Origin: Actinoplanes sp. DH11
GTDB lineage: Bacteria > Actinomycetota > Actinomycetes > Mycobacteriales > Micromonosporaceae
DNA length: 64,000 nt
NCBI RefSeq assembly: GCF_020873875.1
Contig: NZ_JAHWGU010000029.1
Span: 1-64,000 of the forward strand
Reading direction: 5' to 3'
The notes under the pieces were generated by a model. The model ran no database searches. It saw only the letters and a list, made by a program, of their open reading frames with translations, and was not told where the DNA came from. This document shows positions 34,651 to 42,970 of the stretch, in pieces. Positions within the stretch are counted from its first letter, which is position 1. Every line of letters starts with the position of its first letter. The position numbers were made by a program, and so were the translations under genes.

Positions 34651-34806
34651 ATGTTCGACCCCCTGCCTCGCCACGCGCAGTCTCCCGTACCGCTACCGGA
34701 TCCCCCGGTGGCGGGCGCGCCGATGCCGGCCTTCACCCCGCTGGGCGAGCCTGACGTCGTCGCCGGCTGCGACTACCGGATGACGTTCGGCGCTTCGTCG
34801 GCCTGA
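34651..34806 (+). CDS. Possible 51-residue Pro-rich protein
   Basis: ATG 34651, 12 bp after the previous stop, reads 51 codons with high G/C third positions (MFDPLPRHAQSPVPLPDPPV ... DYRMTFGASSA). It overlaps the 3' end of the convergent MFS gene by 34 bp. It could be a third component of the CHAT locus. The absence of a ribosome site keeps confidence low. Confidence 0.35.
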   Translation: MFDPLPRHAQSPVPLPDPPVAGAPMPAFTPLGEPDVVAGCDYRMTFGASSA

Positions 34807-36047
34807 TCGTCCGCCCGCTCGCCCGTCACCGGGGCCCGGTGGCGCAGCGGGGACAGCAGCACCGGCAGGAAGCCGAACAGGAACCCGACCGCGCCGACCA
34901 GCATCGCCGTGCGCACCCCGAAGAACTGGCCGAGAAGGCCACCGACGAGACCGCCCAGCGGCAGGGTGCCCCAGACCATGAACCGCATGGTCGCGTTCAT
35001 CCTGCCGAGCAGATGCGCCGGGGTGAGCGCCTGCCGGAGGCTGACCTGGGCGATGTTGTAGACGGTGGCGCCGAAGAAGGTCACCGACCAGCCGATGATC
35101 GCCGCCCACAGCAGCCAGCCCTCGCGGGCGAACGGCAGCAACAGGCCGAAGGGTGCTGTCACCAGGACCGACAGCCAGATCACCCGGTTCTGGCCGAGGC
35201 GGCCGGTGACCCGCTCCGCGCTGAGGGCCCCGGCCAGGGCGCCCAGCCCGGCCACTGCCATCAGCAACCCGATGGTGCCCGCCGACAGGCCCAGGGTCCG
35301 CGCCAGCAGCAGCAGCACCATCGACTCCAGGATCGCGCTGAAGAAGTTGAGCCAGGCGGTGGAGAACGCGATGGCGCGCAGGACCGGGTTGGCGAGCACG
35401 AAGCGGAGGCCCTGCACGATCTCCGGACCGATCCGGGTGCGGGGCTGGTGGGGGGCCACCTCCTCCACGGAACGGATCCGGCTGACGAAGAGCGCGGACA
35501 CGAGGAAGCTGACCGCGTCGAACAGCGCCGCGAGCGGCGCGCCGACCAGTCGGACCAGCAGGCCGCCCAGTGCCGGCCCGCCGATCATCGCCACGTTGTG
35601 GACGGCCTCCAGTTTGGAGTTGCCTTCCACCAGCTCGTCGGACTTCACCAGGTACGGCAGGTAGCTCTGGTAGGCGACGTCGAAGAAGACCGTGAGCACG
35701 CCGCTCAGCAGAGCGACGGCGTACAGCTGTGGCATCGAGAGCATGTCCAGCGCCCAGGCTGCCGGGACCGACCCCAGGACGACCGCGCGCCCGAGGTCGG
35801 CCGCCAGCAGCACCCGCCGGCGGCGCATCCGGTCCACCAGAGCGCCGGCCGGCAGGCCGACCACCAGGAAGGCCAGGTATTGGAAGGTCATCAGGAGCCC
35901 GACCTGGAACGGCGGCGCGTGCAGCACGCCGACCGCGATCAGCGGCAGAGCGAGGACACTGATCTGGCTGCCTATGTGGCTGACCGACTCGGCGAAGAGC
36001 AGTTGCCGGAAATCATGGTGGTACAGCAACCCTCGCCGTTTGGTCAT
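34773..36047 (-). CDS. MFS transporter, likely exporter of the adjacent cluster
   Basis: 424 residues with 12 predicted spans in the TetA/enterobactin-exporter-like group (FRQLLFAESVSHIGSQISVL; the motif-A-like loop GALVDRMRRRRVLL). ATG 36047 has no ribosome site, but TACTCT lies 5 bp upstream (36052-36057), so transcription may begin at the start codon. The LuxR-type regulator is encoded directly upstream on the same strand. Together they border the PKS-NRPS genes, which suggests export of the product and self-protection. Substrate unproven. Confidence 0.85.
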   Translation of the reverse strand: MTKRRGLLYHHDFRQLLFAESVSHIGSQISVLALPLIAVGVLHAPPFQVGLLMTFQYLAFLVVGLPAGALVDRMRRRRVLLAADLGRAVVLGSVPAAWALDMLSMPQLYAVALLSGVLTVFFDVAYQSYLPYLVKSDELVEGNSKLEAVHNVAMIGGPALGGLLVRLVGAPLAALFDAVSFLVSALFVSRIRSVEEVAPHQPRTRIGPEIVQGLRFVLANPVLRAIAFSTAWLNFFSAILESMVLLLLARTLGLSAGTIGLLMAVAGLGALAGALSAERVTGRLGQNRVIWLSVLVTAPFGLLLPFAREGWLLWAAIIGWSVTFFGATVYNIAQVSLRQALTPAHLLGRMNATMRFMVWGTLPLGGLVGGLLGQFFGVRTAMLVGAVGFLFGFLPVLLSPLRHRAPVTGERADDQADEAPNVIR

Positions 36048-36126
36048 CCGCAGAGTATTGCAAACCCGGACAGTCGTTTCCCGCCCACATGACCACAAAT
36101 CTCATCGGCAACCGTCGCTGCACGCC

Positions 36127-36837
36127 TCACGGGCTGGCGAGTACCGGATGTCCCAGGGACGCCGAGGCGATTCCCGCCGAGACGGCCATCAGGGCCGCCT
36201 GGACGCGGCCCCGGACACCCAGCTTCTCGAACACGTGTGAGGAATACGACTTGACTGTGGCCTCGGCCAGGTTGAGCCGTCCAGCGATCTCGACGTTGGA
36301 CAGCCCTTGGGCGATGAGACACAGGACGGCGAATTCCCGCTTGGTGAGGGCGGCGGCGATCTTCGCGGCCGCGTCGCCGGACGCGGCGGGCAGCAGGATG
36401 AAGTTCTTGAACAGCTGAGTGATGAACGGCGAGGAGACGAAGACGTGGCCTTGACGAGCTTCGCTCATTGCGGTGAACAACACCTCCGGAGGGGCGGACT
36501 TGTCGACGATGCCACCCGCCCGGGTGGCGAGCGCGGCCATCAACTGGTCGTTCGTCAGGTGCCGCCCGAGCAGCAGCACGATGGGAGCCTCGTCGTGCAG
36601 GGTGTCGCGCAGGTGGGTGACGACTTCGACGCCGCCGTCCGGGGTGAGGTCCACGTCGCAGATGAGCACCTCGGGCCGCAGGCTGGCGGTCAGCGTGATC
36701 GCCTCTTCGCTGTCGACGGCCTCCCAGACCTGCGCGCCGCCCGGCCACGCCTGCAGGTAGTGCTTCAGGCCGGCCCGGGTGAAACCTTCCGGTGCGGCGA
36801 TCAAAATCTTCAGGTCCTGCTTTTCCCCGTTGTTCAT
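36127..36837 (-). CDS. Atypical NarL/LuxR-family response regulator
   Basis: 236 residues. The receiver domain (8-125) keeps Asp61 in VLICDVDL and Lys in IVDKSAPPE. The acidic pair that normally binds Mg2+ after the first strand (VDD) is replaced by AAP (ILIAAPEGF), so phosphorylation is doubtful. A LuxR-type helix-turn-helix occupies about 165-220 (LTKREFAVLCLIAQGLSNVE, ATVKSYSSHVFEKLGV). AAGGAGAA precedes ATG 36837. It is divergent from the PKS gene and is the obvious cluster-situated regulator. Other atypical receivers in antibiotic clusters (JadR1, RedZ) respond to ligands, and this one might too. Confidence 0.88.
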   Translation of the reverse strand: MNNGEKQDLKILIAAPEGFTRAGLKHYLQAWPGGAQVWEAVDSEEAITLTASLRPEVLICDVDLTPDGGVEVVTHLRDTLHDEAPIVLLLGRHLTNDQLMAALATRAGGIVDKSAPPEVLFTAMSEARQGHVFVSSPFITQLFKNFILLPAASGDAAAKIAAALTKREFAVLCLIAQGLSNVEIAGRLNLAEATVKSYSSHVFEKLGVRGRVQAALMAVSAGIASASLGHPVLASP

Positions 36838-37450
36838 GGTTCTCCTTGTGGGCGCCGCACGGTGTCGATAAGGGACGTCCCGGGCCGGACCGGACTGACC
36901 ACAATCAGCCAGATCGCATTCGGCTACCCCCATTGGCAGCCCACCCTTCAATATTGCGACAATGCACCGAAAGACGGTGGCACTGAAACATTACAGAAAG
37001 GCAATCAGAGAATATCGCCGGCCGACTCCGATCGATACTAAGCGATCAAGCACCGTCACCGCAACCGACGTCAGGCCGTCACGACGCCCCGGCCGACCGG
37101 ACCGTTTCCGCACGACAGGGGGCATGTAAGCCCTACCGCACGCCCGGCCGCCCCTTCCCGCCGCCTGCCGCTGGAACAGCATTCCATCTTATTTCTACTG
37201 CCCAGTTAAGCGATTTCAGTAAACGTAATAAATAGGCTTCGATAAGCCGCAGTAAACGATGGATGGCGAGGGAATCATCGAAAGTTGTTCCCAGTCAAAA
37301 CGTTGGGCCCATTGGCGGCACGGCGCGCATCTCGTAGTCTCGAAGAATCGCATTCACCGAGGCAGAGAAAGCCGTGTGTGCACCTCAGAGCCCGTTTCGC
37401 GCCGAGAACACCACGAGAACCTGAAACCACTCAGCGTGGAGGAGCTCGAC
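36838..37450. other. 613-bp divergent control region of the PKS-NRPS cluster
   Basis: No gene. It contains two unusually AT-rich patches (about 36945-37015 and 37185-37260) in otherwise GC-rich DNA, and a direct-repeat/hairpin element close to the second. The PKS transcript would have a leader of up to about 200 nt. Confidence 0.6.
37217..37258 (+). promoter_or_regulatory. Direct repeats flanking a small hairpin upstream of the PKS
   Basis: CAGTAAACG occurs at 37217-37225 and 37250-37258, 33 bp apart (about three helical turns). Between them GGCTT and AAGCC (37234-37247) form an inverted repeat with a CGAT centre. The position in the AT-rich patch upstream of the first biosynthetic gene suits a binding site for the divergent regulator. 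Confidence 0.4.
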
Positions 37451-39940
37451 ATGCCCGACACCATTCCGGCTCGGTCCACCCCGGACGGCACGGCATCATC
37501 GCCGGACCCCGGCGCCGTTGGCCACATCGCTGTCATCGGCATGGCCGGTCGCTTTCCCGGCGCTCGCCACATCGACGAGTTCTGGCAGAACCTGCTCGAC
37601 GGAAAGGACTCGATCACCCGCGTCGGTGACGGGGAAGCAGTCGCCGCCCGCGGCCTGCTGGACGATCCCGAGGTCTTCGACGCGGAGTACTTCGGCATCC
37701 CGCCCGCGGTGGCGCGTGTCATCAACCCCCAGCAGCGGCTGTTCCTGCAGTGTGCGGTGGAGGCCCTGGAGAACGCCGGACACGACCCGGTCCGCCACCC
37801 GGGGACCGTCGGGGTGTACGCCGGAGGCGGCGAGAACGCGTACGCCCAGGTCCTGCGCTCGTATCTGGGCGTCCTGCCGTCGTTGTCGGAATGGGAGATC
37901 CGGGTCGGCAACGGACCTGACTTCCTGTGCAGCCAGGTTGCCCACAAGCTGGGGCTGCGCGGCCCGGCCGTCACGGTACAGGCCGGCTGTGCCACTTCCC
38001 TGCTGGCCGTCCACCTCGCGGTCCAGGGCCTGCTCGCGGGCGACTGCGACCTGGCGTTGGCCGGCGGCGTCACGGTCCGTGTCCCGGCCGGCATCGCGGT
38101 GGTCGACGACGTGGGCCTGCAGGCGCCGGACGGCTACTGCCGGGCCTTCGACGCGTCCGCCCGCGGCCCGGTGGGAGCGGACGGTGTGGGGCTCGTGGTG
38201 CTGCGGCGGCTCGCCGACGCCGTGGCCGACGGGGACCGCATCGACGCGGTCCTGCGCGGCTCGGCCGTCAACAACGACGGCGCCAACCGGCTGAGCTTCA
38301 CCGCACCCAGCGTGAAGGGGCAGGCAGCGGTGATCCGCAAAGCTCAGCGCGCCGCCGGGATCACGCCGGAGTCCTGCACGTACGTCGAGGCGCACGGCAC
38401 CGGCACCCGGCTCGGTGACCCGATCGAGATCGCCGCGCTGACCAGCGCGTTCGCAGCCGACGGCGGGACGGCCGGGCGCTGCGGGATCGGATCGGTGAAG
38501 ACCAACATCGGGCACGCGGACGCGGCGGCCGGCATTGCCGGTCTGATCAAGACCGTTCTGGCGGTCAAGCACGGCGTCCTGCCGGCGAGCCTGCATTTCA
38601 GCGTGCCGAACCCGCAGATCGACTTCGACCGGACGCCGTTCCGGGTGGTGGCGGACCAGCAGAAGTGGCAGCCGGAGACGGGGCCGCGGCGCGCGGGGGT
38701 CAGTGCGTTCAGCGTCGGCGGGACCAATGCGCACGTCGTCCTGGAAGAGCCGCCCCCGGTTGCGCCGAGCGGACCGCCGTCGTCGGCCGCGCAGGTCCTC
38801 GTGCTGTCGGCGAAGACCCCGGCCGCGCTCGCGGCGATGACCCGCCGGCTCGCCGACCATCTCCGGGCGGCTCCGACGACGCCGCTCGATCACCTGTCCT
38901 GGACCCTGCAGGCCGGGCGCACGGAGCACAGCCATCGGGCCATGGCCGTGGTCACCGGGCACGACGACGCGGTGGCCGTGCTGACCGGTGAGCGACCGGG
39001 GCTGCTTCTCGCGACGGGACCCGTCCGGTCCCGCCCGCTGACGTTCCGGCTGCCGGCCGTCGTGGACCCGCCGGCCGGACGCGCTGTCTGGATGGCGCTG
39101 TACCGGGCGCATCCGGCTTTCCGGCAGGCCGTCGACGAATGCCGGGCCCGGGCGGCGTTCGAGGACGACACCGGCTCCCCGGTCCTGCTCACCTTCGTCG
39201 GGCACTACGCGACGGCTCAGCTGTGGCGGCGCTGGGGTGCCGAACCGGCCCGGGTCGTCGGGACGGGCATCGGGGCGATGGTGGCCGGGGCTCTGACCGG
39301 GCTCATCCCCGCTGCCGAGGCGGCAGACCTGGTGCGGCAGGCCGCCGGCGGCGGCGAGACCAGCAGGCCGGGCGACGCCGCCGACCACGAGCACTGGACC
39401 GGGATCCTGCAGCAGGTGACCCCGGCGGACACCACGCCGCCCGCACAGCCCGCCGGGGACGACATCACCCTCGAGATCACGGCGGGCACGTGTCCGGCTG
39501 ACGAGCGGTCCGTGCTCGACGCGATCGGCCGGCTGTGGCTCTCCGGAGCGCAGATCACCTGGTCCGCGATGCATGCGGGGCACTCCCCCGTCCGGGTCGC
39601 CGCACCGGCGTACCCGTTCGAAGGCGGACGCCACATCCTGGAGCCACGCGAAACCGCCCGGCCGGCCGTCTCCGGGCCGGAACCCGGCCCGGATCCCGCG
39701 GCCCGCGTGCTGTCCGTGGTCAGCGGACTGTTCGAGGAGATCCTCGGCCTGGCGGAGGTCGACCCCGACGACAGCTTCTTCGACCTCGGGGGTGACTCGC
39801 TGCTCGCCATGCGGTTCGTGACCCGGCTGAACGGCTACTTCCCGGTCGGGTTCGCTCCCCGGATGCTCTTCGCGGCGCCCAGTGCGGCGGCGATGACGGC
39901 GGCCGTGGAGGAACACCTGGCGCCGGGGGGCCCGCGATGA
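37451..39940 (+). CDS. Type I polyketide synthase module, KS-AT(degenerate)-ACP
   Basis: 829 residues; GGAGGAG precedes ATG 37451. The ketosynthase (22-450) has Cys180 (in VQAGCATSLL rather than the usual DTACSSS), His315 (EAHGTGT) and His355 (NIGHADAAAG). The following region (about 455-720) has AT linker and fold traces, but the nucleophile motif GHSxG reads GTGIGA and the substrate loop is missing, so it cannot load an extender itself. The ACP carries Ser783 (LGGDSLLAM). There is no ketoreductase or thioesterase. It would condense one extender unit, supplied by the discrete AT encoded downstream, onto a starter. First gene of a coupled operon. Confidence 0.9.
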   Translation: MPDTIPARSTPDGTASSPDPGAVGHIAVIGMAGRFPGARHIDEFWQNLLDGKDSITRVGDGEAVAARGLLDDPEVFDAEYFGIPPAVARVINPQQRLFLQCAVEALENAGHDPVRHPGTVGVYAGGGENAYAQVLRSYLGVLPSLSEWEIRVGNGPDFLCSQVAHKLGLRGPAVTVQAGCATSLLAVHLAVQGLLAGDCDLALAGGVTVRVPAGIAVVDDVGLQAPDGYCRAFDASARGPVGADGVGLVVLRRLADAVADGDRIDAVLRGSAVNNDGANRLSFTAPSVKGQAAVIRKAQRAAGITPESCTYVEAHGTGTRLGDPIEIAALTSAFAADGGTAGRCGIGSVKTNIGHADAAAGIAGLIKTVLAVKHGVLPASLHFSVPNPQIDFDRTPFRVVADQQKWQPETGPRRAGVSAFSVGGTNAHVVLEEPPPVAPSGPPSSAAQVLVLSAKTPAALAAMTRRLADHLRAAPTTPLDHLSWTLQAGRTEHSHRAMAVVTGHDDAVAVLTGERPGLLLATGPVRSRPLTFRLPAVVDPPAGRAVWMALYRAHPAFRQAVDECRARAAFEDDTGSPVLLTFVGHYATAQLWRRWGAEPARVVGTGIGAMVAGALTGLIPAAEAADLVRQAAGGGETSRPGDAADHEHWTGILQQVTPADTTPPAQPAGDDITLEITAGTCPADERSVLDAIGRLWLSGAQITWSAMHAGHSPVRVAAPAYPFEGGRHILEPRETARPAVSGPEPGPDPAARVLSVVSGLFEEILGLAEVDPDDSFFDLGGDSLLAMRFVTRLNGYFPVGFAPRMLFAAPSAAAMTAAVEEHLAPGGPR

Positions 39941-40677
39941 CCCGATGGACGGTCCGCCGGCTCCGGCGCCCGCAGGCGACGACGTCGCTGTACTTCTTCC
40001 CGCACGCCGGCGGCTCCCCGGGCGAGTTCGTCCGCTGGTCCGATCACCTGCCCGAATTCCAGGTGTGGGGTGTCCACCTGCCGGGGCGGACCAGCCGGGC
40101 GGGTGAACCCGCGTACACCCGGATGGAGCCCCTGGTGGAGGCTCTGGTCTCGGCAGTCACCTTCGCCGAACGGTCGGTCTTCTTCGGGCACAGCCTCGGC
40201 GCGCTGGTCGCCTTCGAGACGGCGCGGGAGCTGCGCCGGCGCGGCCTCGCGCCGCCGGCAGGGCTGATCGTCTCGTCATGCCCCGCGCCGCCGCTGCCGC
40301 CGGAGGTGACCGCCGAGTCACTGTCCACGCTGGGCGACGACGACCTGTTCGGCCGGGCGGTGCGGCTGTGGGACCTGCCGGCGGCAGATCTGTCCGCCGA
40401 TCCGGCGTTCAAGAAACACGCGGTCATCAGCCTGCGGGGCGATTTCGCGGTGCTGGAGAACTACCGGTACCGGCCGGAGCCGGCGCTCGACGCCTGGATC
40501 ACCGTGCTCTCCGGCGACCAGGAGCCCCCGTCGGTGAGGGCTCCGTCCTGGCAGCAGCACACCCACCGGCCGGTCAGCACCGCGGTGCTGCCCGGCGGTC
40601 ACTTCTACTTCCGACAGCAGCAGCACGAGATCCTGCGGATCCTGCGGGACACCGTGCTGACGAGGGGAGATCATTGA
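39937..40677 (+). CDS. Type II thioesterase
   Basis: 246 residues, alpha/beta hydrolase. FFPHAGGSPGEF supplies the oxyanion region, Ser86 lies in GHSLGAL, and the His is in LPGGHFYF near the C-terminus. Type II thioesterases remove wrong or stalled acyl groups from carrier proteins; here it could also release the product, since no terminal thioesterase domain is present. Overlaps the PKS stop by 4 bp (ATGA). Confidence 0.9.
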   Translation: MTRWTVRRLRRPQATTSLYFFPHAGGSPGEFVRWSDHLPEFQVWGVHLPGRTSRAGEPAYTRMEPLVEALVSAVTFAERSVFFGHSLGALVAFETARELRRRGLAPPAGLIVSSCPAPPLPPEVTAESLSTLGDDDLFGRAVRLWDLPAADLSADPAFKKHAVISLRGDFAVLENYRYRPEPALDAWITVLSGDQEPPSVRAPSWQQHTHRPVSTAVLPGGHFYFRQQQHEILRILRDTVLTRGDH

Positions 40678-41546
40678 TGCGCCGGATAGGTGTCGTGGGT
40701 GCGGGAACCATGGGCCGGGGTGTGACGCAGCTCTTCGCCACCTCCGGGCACGAGGTCGTCCTGGTGGACGTCAGCAAGCCGGCGCTCGACGCCGCGCGGG
40801 ACAGCATCAGGTCGGCGGCCCGGCTGGCGGTGCTGGTGCGGCCCGGCTCCGCGCCGCCGCCCGCGGAGGAGGTTCTGGGGCGGGTCACGTTCACCACGGA
40901 CCTGGCCTTGCTGGGCGATGTGGAGTTCGTCGTCGAGAACGTCACCGAGCGGTGGGAGGTCAAGCAGCCGCTGTACGCGCAACTCGACGCGGTGTGTCCC
41001 GCGGAGACGCTGTTCGGGGTCAACACCTCGGCCATGCCCATCACCCGGGTCGCGGGCGCGACCCACCGGCCGGGGCGCGTGATCGGAACGCACTTCATGA
41101 ACCCGGCGCACCTCAAGCCCACGGTCGAGGTGATTCGCGGTCATCGCACGTCGCAGGAGACCGTCGATCGGACCCTGGCTCTGCTGGAGCAGGCCGGCCG
41201 CAAGCACGTCCTGGTGGGTGACTCGCCGGGCTTCGTGACCAACCGGGTCCTGATGATCACGATCAACGAGGCGATCGCGCTGGTGCACGAGGGGATCTCC
41301 TCGCCCACCGATGTCGACCGCCTGTTCAAGGAATGTTTCGCCCATGCGATGGGGCCACTGGAGACGGCCGACCTCATCGGGCTGGACACCGTGCTGCTCT
41401 CGCTCGAAGTGCTGCACGGCGAGTTCGGCGAACTCAAGTACGTACCGAATCCGCTGCTGCGCCGGATGGTGGAGGCCGGCCGGTGCGGGCGCAAGACGAA
41501 TCAGGGCTTCTATCCGTACGGATCGGGGAATCACGACCATGAGTGA
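40677..41546 (+). CDS. 3-Hydroxyacyl-CoA dehydrogenase-like, acts on ACP-bound extender precursor
   Basis: 289 residues. An NAD-binding Rossmann fold (IGVVGAGTMGRGVTQLFA) and the C-terminal 3HCDH domain (PGFVTNRVLMITINEA, GPLETADLIGLDTVL) are complete. It resembles the FkbK/ZmaG type that oxidises the side-chain hydroxyl of an ACP-bound acyl or aminoacyl group to an aldehyde in unusual extender-unit pathways. With the next three genes it would turn seryl-ACP into an aminomalonyl semialdehyde. Overlaps the thioesterase stop by one base. Confidence 0.85.
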   Translation: MRRIGVVGAGTMGRGVTQLFATSGHEVVLVDVSKPALDAARDSIRSAARLAVLVRPGSAPPPAEEVLGRVTFTTDLALLGDVEFVVENVTERWEVKQPLYAQLDAVCPAETLFGVNTSAMPITRVAGATHRPGRVIGTHFMNPAHLKPTVEVIRGHRTSQETVDRTLALLEQAGRKHVLVGDSPGFVTNRVLMITINEAIALVHEGISSPTDVDRLFKECFAHAMGPLETADLIGLDTVLLSLEVLHGEFGELKYVPNPLLRRMVEAGRCGRKTNQGFYPYGSGNHDHE

Positions 41547-41802
41547 CGACTTGCGGGACCGCATCCGGGCCTTCGTGTTGACGCAGACACCCGGCAGCGT
41601 GGTGGACGACGATGACGACCTGTTCGCCAGCGGCCTGGTGAACTCCCTCTTCGCGGTCCAGCTGGTCCTGTGGCTGGAGCAGACGTTCGGCCTGCGGGTG
41701 GAGAGTCAGGAACTCGTACTGACCACGTTCGCGACGATCGACTCGATCGGGGACTTCGTGGCGGGCAAGCAGGCCGGCGCGGCGGTGCCAGATGGATCTT
41801 GA
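41539..41802 (+). CDS. Discrete acyl carrier protein for extender-unit assembly
   Basis: 87 residues; the phosphopantetheine serine is Ser36 in FASGLVNSLFAV, the FkbJ/ZmaH-like variant of the DSL motif. It overlaps both neighbours (8 bp and 11 bp), as is usual for the dehydrogenase-ACP-dehydrogenase cassette, and is the likely carrier for the amino acid attached by the ligase encoded downstream. Confidence 0.87.
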   Translation: MSDDLRDRIRAFVLTQTPGSVVDDDDDLFASGLVNSLFAVQLVLWLEQTFGLRVESQELVLTTFATIDSIGDFVAGKQAGAAVPDGS

Positions 41803-42970
41803 GCTCTCGCCCGAACAACGCCGATTGCGTACGGAGGTGATCGCCTTCGCCCGCGCCGAGCTCGGGCACGACGTCGCCGCCGATGACCAGGCTGGGCGCT
41901 TCCCGTCGCAGGACTGGCGCCGCTGCGCGGACTTCGGGGTCCTCGGCTGGCCGATCCCCCAGGCGTACGGCGGATCCGGTTTCGACCCGCTGACCACCGT
42001 CGTCGCGCTGGAGGCGCTGGGTTACGGGTGCCGCGACAACGGGCTGGTGTTCGCCGTCAACAACCATCTCTGGGGTTGCGCGATCTACCTGATGCTGCAC
42101 GGCACGGCGGAGCAGAAGGAGCGTTACCTGCGGCCGCTCGCCACCGGATCCCTCATCGGTGCGCACGCGCTGTCCGAGGAGCAGGCCGGGTCGGACGTCC
42201 TGGCGGTCGCCACCACCGCGAAACGCGACGGCGACGGTTACCGGCTGGACGGCAGCAAGTGCTTCGTCAGCAACGGTCCGGTCGCCGACGTCTTCATCGT
42301 CATGGCCCGCACCGGCGACCGGGCTGCCGGGCAGGACCACCTGTCCGCGTTCGTCGTCACCAGTGACATGCCCGGCGTGGCCGTGCGGCGTGAGCGGCCC
42401 AAGATGGGGCTGCGCACCGCACCGATGGGTGTGGTGACCTTCGACGGCACCCCCGTTCCGGCCGCCAACCTGCTGGGCCGCGAGGGCAGTGGCTACCGCG
42501 TCTTCGCCGCGACCATCGACTGGGAGCGTGCGTTCATGTTCGCTCCGCAGGTGGGTGCCATGGAACGGCTGCTGGAGGCCTCGGTCCGGCATGCCACGTC
42601 CCGGCACCAGTTCGGGCAGGCGATCGGCGGTTTCCAGGCGGTATCGCATCAGCTGGCGGACATGAAGATCCGGCTGGAACTGGCCCGGATGCTGCTCTAC
42701 CGGGTGGGCTGGCTGAAGCGGGAGGGCCGTCTGGCGCTGCTGGAGACCACGATGGCGAAGATCTTCGTCAGTGACAGCCTGGTGCAGACGGCGTCCAGTG
42801 CGATGACCATCCACGGTGCCCGCGGGTACCTGACGGAGGACGGCATCGAACGGGAGTTGCGCGACGCGCTCGGCGGCCCCATCTACGGCGGTACGAACGC
42901 GGTGCAGCGCGGTGTCCTGGCCGAGCTGCTGGGTGTCTCCGGGGCGCTGCACCACAGAGGTCCGCGATGA
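41792..42970 (+). CDS. Acyl-CoA dehydrogenase-like flavoprotein (FkbI/ZmaI type)
   Basis: 392 residues with the three-domain acyl-CoA dehydrogenase layout (GAHALSEEQAGSDV; GYLTEDGIERELRDALGG). The Glu of the usual YEGT motif is Gly366 (IYGGTNAVQ). Glu245 in TIDWERAF occupies the position used by isovaleryl-CoA dehydrogenase-type enzymes. Homologues in extender pathways oxidise an ACP-bound aldehyde to the malonyl-type acid. Predicted here to give aminomalonyl-ACP. Its start and stop overlap the adjacent genes. Confidence 0.85.
   Translation: MDLELSPEQRRLRTEVIAFARAELGHDVAADDQAGRFPSQDWRRCADFGVLGWPIPQAYGGSGFDPLTTVVALEALGYGCRDNGLVFAVNNHLWGCAIYLMLHGTAEQKERYLRPLATGSLIGAHALSEEQAGSDVLAVATTAKRDGDGYRLDGSKCFVSNGPVADVFIVMARTGDRAAGQDHLSAFVVTSDMPGVAVRRERPKMGLRTAPMGVVTFDGTPVPAANLLGREGSGYRVFAATIDWERAFMFAPQVGAMERLLEASVRHATSRHQFGQAIGGFQAVSHQLADMKIRLELARMLLYRVGWLKREGRLALLETTMAKIFVSDSLVQTASSAMTIHGARGYLTEDGIERELRDALGGPIYGGTNAVQRGVLAELLGVSGALHHRGPR

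Noticed and set aside
37496..39916. Long minus-strand frame opposite the PKS gene
   Set aside because: Arg/Gly-rich shadow of the ketosynthase frame; no motif.
40677..42970. Methoxymalonyl- or hydroxymalonyl-ACP pathway
   Set aside because: The dehydrogenase/ACP/dehydrogenase trio would fit, but there is no FkbH-type glyceryl-loading protein and no O-methyltransferase in the operon. The amino acid ligase takes that place.
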